Shown: piece by piece, positions 17,045-24,726 of the stretch | Position numbering within the stretch: the first letter of the stretch is position 1 | Layout: the number at the start of each line of letters is the position of its first letter | Assembly: GCF_029223585.1 (NCBI RefSeq) | Contig: NZ_CP119423.1 | Span: 2,046,001 to 2,110,000 of the forward strand | Origin: Photobacterium sp. DA100 | GTDB lineage: Bacteria; Pseudomonadota; Gammaproteobacteria; Enterobacterales; Vibrionaceae | Length of the DNA: 64,000 bases | Reading direction: 5' to 3' | Program-made: the position numbers and the translations under genes | The notes under the pieces: generated by a model | Told to the model about the DNA's origin: nothing | Seen by the model: the letters and a program-made list of their open reading frames with translations, nothing else | Databases searched by the model: none

Positions 17045-17962
17045 CTAGAGGAAATTTTCTTTTACCACTTTAAACAACAGCTGCCTCAACCAGCGGTGAC
17101 TGGTTTCTGTCGTACGACTTGGGTGCCATATCGCACAAAGATCATAAAGATCCTGGCCAAACGGCATCGGCAAAGCCTTGATCGCATAAAACTCCGAAAA
17201 AGATTCAATAGTGGACTTTGGCAACATACCAATGATGTCTGAACCGGCAATAATTGGCAGCATTTCCACCGCTCCCGGTGCTCGAACAACAATATTACGC
17301 TGATCAAGCTCCGGAATATCTTCGGCATTTAATAAGCTGCCACGGGCATGCCATCGGGCAACGACGACGTGATCCTCGGCAAGGAACTGCTCGATGGTGA
17401 CCGAGTCCGTCAAACGAGGGTGATGTTTGCAACACACCACACTCAATTCTTCCGAATACAAAACCTGCGATTTGAGCAGGCTGCGACCTCGTGGTGGTAA
17501 ATCTATCACCAAGTCATAACGTTGCAAACGTAGGTCTGCCTCCATATCCTCGGTAAACAACGGGTGAATTTCCAGTGCGATGTTCGGTGCTTCCAGGCGA
17601 ATTTGCTCGACCAAAACGGGGATAATACTGAAGCTAGCAACCGATACACAGGCAATCGAAAATATCCGCCTTGATGTTTTTGGATCAAACTCCCTTGAAG
17701 CTGATAACGTAGAACTGAAATTCTTCAGAGATGCCGCCAATGCCGGATAAATATCACTGGCAAAAGCGGTTGGTTCCACGCCATTAGCATTGCGATGAAA
17801 CAGGGGATCATCATAAATCTCCCGCAGACGCTTTAACCCCTTACTCACAGCTGGCTGGCTAACATCCATACGAACCGCCGCCTTTGACAGACTCTGCTCT
17901 TCATATACAGCGACAAATATGGGGATGAGGTTAAGATCAGTACTTTTCATCTCTCTTGCCAT
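17045..17962 (-). CDS. LysR-family regulator at the end of Bat operon 2
   Basis: A 305-residue LysR regulator with its helix-turn-helix at about residues 15-75 (QSLSKAAVRMDVSQPAVSKGLKRLREIYDDPLFHRN), then an effector-binding domain. It starts 56 bases after the batD-like gene on the same strand and may be cotranscribed with the Bat operon. Because it is embedded in the sulfatase island, it is the best candidate to bind the ATAAC-N5-GTTAT dyads (a T-N11-A LysR form); this is inference. Start choice between Met 1 and Met 5 is open. Confidence 0.88.
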   Translation of the reverse strand: MAREMKSTDLNLIPIFVAVYEEQSLSKAAVRMDVSQPAVSKGLKRLREIYDDPLFHRNANGVEPTAFASDIYPALAASLKNFSSTLSASREFDPKTSRRIFSIACVSVASFSIIPVLVEQIRLEAPNIALEIHPLFTEDMEADLRLQRYDLVIDLPPRGRSLLKSQVLYSEELSVVCCKHHPRLTDSVTIEQFLAEDHVVVARWHARGSLLNAEDIPELDQRNIVVRAPGAVEMLPIIAGSDIIGMLPKSTIESFSEFYAIKALPMPFGQDLYDLCAIWHPSRTTETSHRWLRQLLFKVVKENFL

Positions 17963-18018
17963 TTTAATATTTCAATACCCTTCCAATGATAGACATTAAT
18001 TATCAGTAACTTGAAGTA

Positions 18019-19341
18019 CTAATATCGCGCCTTGTGAACCTCATCTAGCTTAGGTAATACTTTTGGCAGCTTAAACCTTCCACCAGATTGCCGCTGGGCA
18101 CGGATCAACCGCCACATTTTCTTAAACACGTGCGCTTTCTCATCGCCAGCCTGGAGCTGACCACTTGTTATCAACCAGTCGCTAGTATCCTTTGCTTTAT
18201 TCATTTCAAGCTGATTGGTTAAAAGGCGCAATTGCCGATAAAGTTTCGTCCTGGCCTGAGCCCACTTTCCTCCCCTGACATCAAGCCAGAACAGAAGCCA
18301 TGGTGGTCTGGGGCGAGTGCGATAATAACGTCGGCCAAGCGAGAAAGCGGTTAGCACGATGCCCATTGTGGTCATGGCAGCAATCAGGATACGCAGGTTC
18401 GCTTTCACAAATGAGGCTGGTGTATGGCGGGCGTGGAATTGCTTACCCTCAACGGTAACGGTTTCCAGTTGATTAGTTTGGGCATTCCACCACTGAAATT
18501 GCTGATCTGGGAAACTAAAGTCGCCACCCTGCTGGATCACATACACGGTTTCCTCAACCCTGGAAGACTGATAGTTTCCTCGGGTTTGTGAGTCTTCCAA
18601 ACGATGAGGCTGGGGATAAGCTTGAAAGTAATCTGACGCTTCCCTTGTGAGCAGGTTTGGCAGGAGGACGGAAAGCGTGTCCTGGGCCTGAATCGTCACT
18701 TTGCGGGTAATTGCATCGCCGACTTTCAGCTCTTCGCTCGATTGCTGCCACTCCTGTTTGACTTGCACATTTGTGGCAGTAAACCAAGGCGTTTGATCAC
18801 TGAGCAACCCTGACGGCAGGTTGACATCAAAAGCCAAAGGCTGGGTATACATGGTACCCGATACATTGGAACCATCAGGTGCTGACACTTGTACATTCAC
18901 CGCCAGCGAAGGTACTGAATAGGAACCGGACTTTATCGGGTACAAGGTGATTTCCCACCGTTGCCGTGACCATGTTACCCCCCCTTTTCGCTCGGTATAA
19001 TTGGTCGCGAGCTGATTGCGCTGCTTGGCAATTACATTGGGGATCTCCACTGGCTCTATCTGCGTTCCGCCGGTAAACCAACGCGGGGTCGCAACTTCAA
19101 TGTATAAAATCACCTGTTCATTTACACTAAAGGAAGGCACTTTCTTACCGGACTCATCGGTACTGTTTACTGCCAGCCATGCCTTAATCTCGACATCATT
19201 GCTACGCTGTAAATCCGGAATCGTTACAGCGTAACTCAAACTACTGGCAAGAGAGGCAAAAAAGACAAAAATAATGGCGGCTACAGAGGTTAAATATTTC
19301 TGCCAATGTGGTAACCACGTTGCTGGAAATAGCGATGTCAT
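18019..19341 (-). CDS. BatD-like membrane protein (operon 2)
   Basis: A 440-residue protein with an N-terminal signal/membrane segment (about 18-38), an extracytoplasmic beta-rich region with BatD-type segments (NEQVILYIEVATPRWFTGGTQIEP, YPIKSGSYSVPSLAVNV), and a membrane helix near 318-338 followed by a cytoplasmic tail. BatD proteins are partners of BatA and BatB in the membrane. The ATG overlaps the stop of the VWA/TPR gene (ATGA), showing coupling. Its equivalent for operon 1 would lie outside the window. Confidence 0.78.
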   Translation of the reverse strand: MTSLFPATWLPHWQKYLTSVAAIIFVFFASLASSLSYAVTIPDLQRSNDVEIKAWLAVNSTDESGKKVPSFSVNEQVILYIEVATPRWFTGGTQIEPVEIPNVIAKQRNQLATNYTERKGGVTWSRQRWEITLYPIKSGSYSVPSLAVNVQVSAPDGSNVSGTMYTQPLAFDVNLPSGLLSDQTPWFTATNVQVKQEWQQSSEELKVGDAITRKVTIQAQDTLSVLLPNLLTREASDYFQAYPQPHRLEDSQTRGNYQSSRVEETVYVIQQGGDFSFPDQQFQWWNAQTNQLETVTVEGKQFHARHTPASFVKANLRILIAAMTTMGIVLTAFSLGRRYYRTRPRPPWLLFWLDVRGGKWAQARTKLYRQLRLLTNQLEMNKAKDTSDWLITSGQLQAGDEKAHVFKKMWRLIRAQRQSGGRFKLPKVLPKLDEVHKARY

Positions 19342-21038
19342 TGCTGCAATTCTCCGCCTTCCTTTGGTTGATTTGATTGATTACGTTGGATCTGGAATTT
19401 TGCCCGCAAGAAATACTTTGGATCGGCCTCGACCCGCTTCAACCACTTGTCAGCGAGCTCATTGCTCCCCAAGATCTCATTAGCATTCAGTGTTTCTTTA
19501 ATCATTAATTCAGCTGCAGTCTGCTCATCGGCACCTTCCGCTGTGCGAGGTTTGTCATCACTTAGTTCGAAGGACTCTTCCGGCCCATCTGTGGTCCCGG
19601 CCTGGCTCTCACTGGTACGGTTGATTTCATCGACAATACCGCTAATGACTTTTAGGTTATGCTCAACACTTGGTCGCAGCTCAGTCGACAAGGTATCCTT
19701 CTCTGCCAAGGACCGTAATAAATCTCTTGCCGCTAGATACTCACGTTCTCGAGCCAACGCACTGGCGGCATTGTATAAGCCAAAGTCGGTATCCATTTGC
19801 AAAAAAACACGGTGGGCTTGCTTATACTCACTGGCGTAATAGTAGGCGGTTCCCTTCCTCAGTGGGTCAACAAAATGTTTTGCCGCTTCAAGATATTGTC
19901 CTTGGTTGAACAGGCGCTGGCCTTGCTGATCGGGAGTTAACCACAAATCCCACCACCCTTGAACCGTTTTGTCCCAAATTGTCACTTGTTCAGCGGGTTC
20001 CGCAGTTTGCGCCTTGGATGCAATAATGGTTTCAGCATTAACCGCAGGCGCCGCCAATAGCGTTCCGGTCAGTGACAGTACGACGCACCATTGCACCAAC
20101 CAGCCTTTTCGAAACCAAAGCAGCATCGCCAAAGCAATCGGTAACAACAGCTGATAGCCCATATCTTGCCAGGGCATAGAAGACTCGCCATTTAGCTGCA
20201 TATTTCGCTCGACTGTGCGGTTGAGCCTTTCAACATCGCTATTGTCTACCGTGATTTCGATGAAACGCCCCCCAACTTCGCTCGCCAACTGGCGTAGGGA
20301 AGCAAAGTCAGCAGGGGCACTACTGACAACATCCCGATTGCCCGCGCCCAGAATCATTAACTGGTAAGGCTTGTCGCTGAAAAATGCGTTAAAAGCAGCA
20401 ATGGTATTAGGATTTGCACCATCAGATACCAACAATACCGTCGAACCGGGTCTTCCCTGCAGCAACTGCTCGATAAGCGGTAAGGTTTTTTCGGCAAATT
20501 TACCCTCCGCCGGCATGATATCAGGAGAAATTGCAGCCAAAATCGGCTCGAACACCTTGGTATCCTGAGTCATCGGCATTGCGACATGGGCAGATCCGGC
20601 ATACACAACCAACCCCGTGCTCCCTCCCTGTCGTAACTCGAGTAGATCGCGCACCTTCTGCTTGGCACGCTCCAGTCGACTTGGCGGCAGGTCTTGCTGC
20701 AACATTGACTCACTGCTGTCGAGCAACACCAGCAATGACGCTTTGTCTTCACCAAACGGAGAGGCTTGGCGTTGCCAGGTCGGCCCAGCACAGATCAGGA
20801 TGGCCATCGCAATAATCACCATCAGCAATTTAAGGGGGAGTTGCTTGCTCCAACCTTTTTCCCCAATGGTTAATACCTGACGGAGGTGCTTGGGCAATAC
20901 TTCTTGCCAGCCCGGTTGGTTGGCTTCACGCCAGCGGAGCCAGAACAACAGTCCCATCGGTACAAGCACCAACAGCCACAACGGCCTGATGAAATGAAAT
21001 TGGCTGATCGCCTGCTGCAGGCTGAGACTATCAAACAT
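19338..21038 (-). CDS. BatB/BatC-like fusion: VWA domain plus TPR region (operon 2)
   Basis: About 566 residues from the ATG at 21038, which has GGAG upstream. Order: membrane segments (about 18-35 and 55-75), a VWA domain (LLDSSESMLQQDLPPSR, LLVSDGANPN), a membrane helix pair near 290-330, then a periplasmic TPR-like region (GQRLFNQGQYLEAAKHF, YYYASEYKQAHRVF) and an acidic/charged tail. In some organisms the VWA (BatB) and TPR (BatC) parts are separate genes; here they are one chain. The MIDAS DSSES is conserved. It overlaps both neighbours slightly. Confidence 0.85.
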   Translation of the reverse strand: MFDSLSLQQAISQFHFIRPLWLLVLVPMGLLFWLRWREANQPGWQEVLPKHLRQVLTIGEKGWSKQLPLKLLMVIIAMAILICAGPTWQRQASPFGEDKASLLVLLDSSESMLQQDLPPSRLERAKQKVRDLLELRQGGSTGLVVYAGSAHVAMPMTQDTKVFEPILAAISPDIMPAEGKFAEKTLPLIEQLLQGRPGSTVLLVSDGANPNTIAAFNAFFSDKPYQLMILGAGNRDVVSSAPADFASLRQLASEVGGRFIEITVDNSDVERLNRTVERNMQLNGESSMPWQDMGYQLLLPIALAMLLWFRKGWLVQWCVVLSLTGTLLAAPAVNAETIIASKAQTAEPAEQVTIWDKTVQGWWDLWLTPDQQGQRLFNQGQYLEAAKHFVDPLRKGTAYYYASEYKQAHRVFLQMDTDFGLYNAASALAREREYLAARDLLRSLAEKDTLSTELRPSVEHNLKVISGIVDEINRTSESQAGTTDGPEESFELSDDKPRTAEGADEQTAAELMIKETLNANEILGSNELADKWLKRVEADPKYFLRAKFQIQRNQSNQPKEGGELQQ

Positions 21039-22074
21039 TGTTTTTCTCCATGCCCTGACCAAGCCTTCTACCACGGTTCAGCGTCGCCATGGTAAAGGCA
21101 ATAAGGTACATCACCACGACTATTGCAATCAGGTAGTGGTGAATACTTTGTTTAGGGCGGTAGGTCGAACTCTCATAGAGCTGAGGTTCTAGCTTGCCGA
21201 TTTCTTGATAAGCCCCCAGCAGCGATTCACGGTCGAGCGCAACAAATGCCTGCCCGCCAGATTCATTGGCAACACGATTGATTGTTGCCATATCCAATGC
21301 AGCCTCGCCAACCGTTTGCGGATCCCCCATCGCTATCATATGGATCCTGACACCCTTAGCTTTAGCCACTTTGGCTGCTTCTATCGGTTCAACAAAACTT
21401 CCAGTGTCATTGCCGTCGGTCAGCACAATCGCCACCTTTTCCCGGTCTTCGTCCCCTTTTTCTTGATGGCTTTGATCAAACACCTTTATTGCCAGTCCCA
21501 TGGCATCACCTAGATGGGTACTCTGACCGGCCATCGCTACTTCTGTTTGATTAAGCAGCGCAAGCCATACGTCTTGATCGGCGGTAAACGGGGTCTGCAA
21601 AAAAGCGGCATCACCAAACAAAATGAGCCCCAAGCGGTCGCCCTGTCGTGTTTTGGCAAAGTCGGCCAGTACTTCCTTGGCGGCATCCAGGCGGGAGACA
21701 TTGTTTCCCGTTGAAGAGGAGAAATCCCGCTCGGCCATCGAACCAGACAGATCAACCAACACCATCACGTCCCTACCGAAGCTCTCCCGGATCTGTGGCG
21801 CTCCCAGTATTGTCGGTTTGGCCAAAGCGGTAATCACCAATATCCAAGAAATCACCAGAGTCATTCGCTGCCACCAGGATGGTGACAGCTGGCTTGCCCC
21901 CGCTGACGGCACTTCGCCCAGGGCTTCTATAAGCTGACTGAAAAAAGGCACTTTTATTGCGCTTTGCTTGGTGCGGTATGCCGGCACGAAATAGAAGACA
22001 ATCAAGGGGAATGGCAACGCCAAAAACCACCATGGGTAAACGAACTCCAGATCGAACAATGAGAAATTAAACAT
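21031..22074 (-). CDS. BatA-like VWA-domain membrane protein (operon 2)
   Basis: About 347 residues from the ATG at 22074, preceded by AAGGGGAAGG. It begins with a membrane segment (YPWWFLALPFPLIVFYFVP), has a second near residues 60-80, a VWA domain with intact MIDAS DLSGSMAERD and VLTDGNDTGS, and a C-terminal membrane helix (HHYLIAIVVVMYLIAF). It is very similar in layout to the protein at 88-1122. Role as for that protein: the membrane part of a MoxR-driven Bat complex. Confidence 0.88.
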   Translation of the reverse strand: MFNFSLFDLEFVYPWWFLALPFPLIVFYFVPAYRTKQSAIKVPFFSQLIEALGEVPSAGASQLSPSWWQRMTLVISWILVITALAKPTILGAPQIRESFGRDVMVLVDLSGSMAERDFSSSTGNNVSRLDAAKEVLADFAKTRQGDRLGLILFGDAAFLQTPFTADQDVWLALLNQTEVAMAGQSTHLGDAMGLAIKVFDQSHQEKGDEDREKVAIVLTDGNDTGSFVEPIEAAKVAKAKGVRIHMIAMGDPQTVGEAALDMATINRVANESGGQAFVALDRESLLGAYQEIGKLEPQLYESSTYRPKQSIHHYLIAIVVVMYLIAFTMATLNRGRRLGQGMEKNNV

Positions 22075-22660
22075 GGTGGCCTTCCCCTTGTTTTTTATTT
22101 CCATTGAGCAGCTTGGCCAAAGCCGCTCTGAGCGAGACATGTTTCGTCATTGACCGGCCTTCGTGCTCCCGAATCCAGCACAAAGCTTTCTCGCGTAGCA
22201 GTGCTTGTTCTTCCCTACCAAGGGTGATTGAAGGGTCAACCAATGACTGAACCCACCGGGTACCAAGCTCATCCTGGAAGGTCACTCTGCCATTGCCTAG
22301 CTCATCAAGCTTTTGCAAAAAGGCGTGACCAAATAGCTTAGCGTTGGCTGGCTCCAAATAAACCAGAACAATTTTCAGTATTGAAAATAAAGCACCGTCG
22401 AAAGCGCCACTATCTACACTGCCTTCAAGGCCTCGATGCATAGGCAAGCGAGTAACCGCTGTCCGCGCCTCAGCTCGATAACGGTTATGCCACCAGCGTA
22501 CTAGCCGGCGATAGCAAAGGTAGCCGGCAATAACGCACAACAAGACAAGCAGGACTTTCCAGCCTATCGTCTGTGGTATCCAACTGACGCTTTCAGGTAC
22601 GGTAACATCATACAATTCACGCAGAATGTAGGTGCTAGGAGGCGAATGTTCGATGCTCAT
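22067..22660 (-). CDS. DUF4381 domain membrane protein (operon 2)
   Basis: A 197-residue protein with a single membrane segment at about 32-50 (VLLVLLCVIAGYLCY), preceded by SWIPQTIGWK, which corresponds to SWLPNAPGW in operon 1, and a soluble C-terminal part. It overlaps the batA-like gene and starts just after the DUF58 stop. Function unknown beyond the Bat context. Confidence 0.75.
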   Translation of the reverse strand: MSIEHSPPSTYILRELYDVTVPESVSWIPQTIGWKVLLVLLCVIAGYLCYRRLVRWWHNRYRAEARTAVTRLPMHRGLEGSVDSGAFDGALFSILKIVLVYLEPANAKLFGHAFLQKLDELGNGRVTFQDELGTRWVQSLVDPSITLGREEQALLREKALCWIREHEGRSMTKHVSLRAALAKLLNGNKKQGEGHHV

Positions 22661-22662
22661 GG

Positions 22663-23625
22663 CTACTGCCTCCCAACAAGCCGCTGGAACTGGGCGATAT
22701 GTGATCCCGAGGTATCCAGCTCAATAAACGGTAATTGCTTCAACGCCATCAGGCGGGTCAGAGACTGGCGAGTAAGCACACTGCGCTCGCTCAAAGTCGC
22801 ACTGGCCTGAGCGACTTTTTCCTTGCTATCAAGAGTCAGCTGATACTGGCCATCCCCCACAACCCAGTTCGACTTGGCCAGCTCTCCCGGCAGGGTTTGC
22901 TCAAGCGGATCGTTAACCAGCACGGCCAACACATCATTATGGATTTGCAGCTGCTTGAGCTGCTCGAGGTGATGCTCGTCGCAATCACGCCAATCGGTAA
23001 TAAAAACCAGGGTTGATTGGGCTAAATTCATCCGCTTAAGCTGTTCCAGCCAAAGTGAAAAGCTCACCCTTTCACTATTGGTGGTATCAACACTTAACTG
23101 CTGGTTAGCTTTCGCCAATAATTTGAGCTGCGCCATGAACGCATGCTGCGAGCGCTGGGACTGACAGTGATAGATTTTCTCTGCGGAAGCGACAACCACA
23201 CCGACACGATCGCCATCTTTCAAAACCCGCCAGCCACACATGGCGGCGATTTCCGCTGCAATGACCGACTTCATCACCTGGGTTGACGAAAAAAACATTT
23301 GGCTACGCTGATCGACACAGATGATCACATTGCGGTCTTTTTCTTCGGTATAGCTACGTACATGCGGTTTGCCGGTACGCAATGTGACTTTCCAGTCTAG
23401 GTTTCGAATATCGTCACCCAGTTGGTAATGGCGAAGTTCTTCGAAGTTCAAACCTCGGCCGCGAAACAAAGAATTGTGCCTGCCCGATAGTACACTGCCG
23501 GCTTTCAAGTGCGGAAGTAGACTAAAGGTTCCGACTTGGGACTGCAGACGCACCAAGCGCGAATAATCACAATAAATCCGACCATCGAGCCCTTTTGATT
23601 GAGGAGCAATGTTTGGCTTTGCCAT
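22663..23625 (-). CDS. DUF58 domain protein (operon 2)
   Basis: A 320-residue protein with the DUF58 hallmark GRGLNFEELRHYQLGDDIR and DWKVTLRTGKPHVR near residues 57-92, then a VWA-like fold (VIICVDQRSQMFF, LVFITDWRDCD). It starts 12 bases after the moxR stop. It is strongly similar to the operon 1 protein at 1646-2617. Confidence 0.88.
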   Translation of the reverse strand: MAKPNIAPQSKGLDGRIYCDYSRLVRLQSQVGTFSLLPHLKAGSVLSGRHNSLFRGRGLNFEELRHYQLGDDIRNLDWKVTLRTGKPHVRSYTEEKDRNVIICVDQRSQMFFSSTQVMKSVIAAEIAAMCGWRVLKDGDRVGVVVASAEKIYHCQSQRSQHAFMAQLKLLAKANQQLSVDTTNSERVSFSLWLEQLKRMNLAQSTLVFITDWRDCDEHHLEQLKQLQIHNDVLAVLVNDPLEQTLPGELAKSNWVVGDGQYQLTLDSKEKVAQASATLSERSVLTRQSLTRLMALKQLPFIELDTSGSHIAQFQRLVGRQ

Positions 23626-23637
23626 AGTGCCCCCCGA

Positions 23638-24624
23638 TTATCCGATCTCTACATGGTCAAGCAGCTCTTCGACAATCCTCAGATGATTAATTCCGTCAGC
23701 CAGTGCATCGTAGGTCAGTGTAAAACGGTGCCCCAGTACCATGGGTGCCATGGCACGTACATCATCAGGCAAAACATGATCACGCCCCTGTAGCCATGCA
23801 TAAGCACGGGCACATTTATCCAAGGCGATGGAGGCTCGAGGGCTCGAGCCGACCTCAATCCATTTGACCAAATTGGAGTCGGGGTAACGTTCTGGTTTAC
23901 GGGTCGCCATAACCAAAGCGACAATATAACGCTCAACCAGATCAGAAACGGCAATGTGGGGAAGTTGGCGGCGGGCTTCGAGTACCACATCAGCGTCGAT
24001 ATTTCCCAGCGCTTCATCTTGCGCTCGGGCAGCCTCGGTACCTAACTCTTCTCCTCGGACTAAACGGATAATGTCACGCTCTGCATCATCCTCAGGGTAT
24101 TCGACGGTAACCTTCATCATAAAGCGGTCCATCTGTGCTTCCGGCAACGGATATGTCCCTTCTTGCTCTACAGGGTTCTGGGTTGCCAGCACCATAAAAA
24201 GTTCAGGCAGTTGATGAGTCGTATCGCCTACGGTAATTGTTCCCTCAGCCATAGCTTCGAGCAAAGCCGCCTGGACTTTTGCCGGTGCACGGTTGACCTC
24301 ATCGGCCAGGACAATGCTATTGAAGATTGGCCCTGGTTGAAAATGCAGCTGAGGTTTACCGTCGAGATCCTGATAGATCTCTGTTCCTGTCACATCCGAT
24401 GGCAAGAGATCTGGAGTAAACTGAATTCGTCCGAAATCAGTGTTGAGCAAATTTGCCAATGATTTTACCGACCGTGTTTTAGCCGTACCGGGTAGCCCCT
24501 CTAGCAAGATATGACCGTTAGCCACTAACCCAATAACCAAAGCTTCAACAACATGGCGTTGACCAATCACACTTTTTTCTGTTTGCTCAATGAGCTGCTT
24601 GATAGCCTGTTGTGCTTGGTTCAT
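23638..24624 (-). CDS. MoxR-family AAA+ ATPase (operon 2)
   Basis: A 328-residue AAA+ ATPase with Walker A GLPGTAKT, Walker B VLADEVNRAP, and the MoxR segments LATQNPVEQEGTYPLPEAQ and VGSSPRASIALDKCARA. GAGGGTAAG lies before the ATG. First gene of a six-gene operon MoxR, DUF58, DUF4381, BatA, BatB/C, BatD, with a LysR gene after it. An ATAAC-N5-GTTAT dyad is centred 76 bp before the ATG, unlike operon 1, where no such site is seen. Confidence 0.92.
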   Translation of the reverse strand: MNQAQQAIKQLIEQTEKSVIGQRHVVEALVIGLVANGHILLEGLPGTAKTRSVKSLANLLNTDFGRIQFTPDLLPSDVTGTEIYQDLDGKPQLHFQPGPIFNSIVLADEVNRAPAKVQAALLEAMAEGTITVGDTTHQLPELFMVLATQNPVEQEGTYPLPEAQMDRFMMKVTVEYPEDDAERDIIRLVRGEELGTEAARAQDEALGNIDADVVLEARRQLPHIAVSDLVERYIVALVMATRKPERYPDSNLVKWIEVGSSPRASIALDKCARAYAWLQGRDHVLPDDVRAMAPMVLGHRFTLTYDALADGINHLRIVEELLDHVEIG

Positions 24625-24692
24625 GACTTACCCTCACCTATGTTACGTAATTACGCCATTGTTCAATTGCCACTATCGTACCTGCAAGACCG

Positions 24693-24707
24693 ATAACTAT
24701 TGGTTAT
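24693..24707. promoter_or_regulatory. Regulon-type dyad before Bat operon 2
   Basis: ATAACTATTGGTTAT is a perfect 5-bp inverted repeat with a 5-base spacer and a T-N11-A core. On the minus strand a TACGAT hexamer follows 12 bases downstream, so the dyad would sit at about the -35 region of the operon promoter. Confidence 0.6.
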
Positions 24708-24726
24708 AATAGCCATTACAGCCAAG

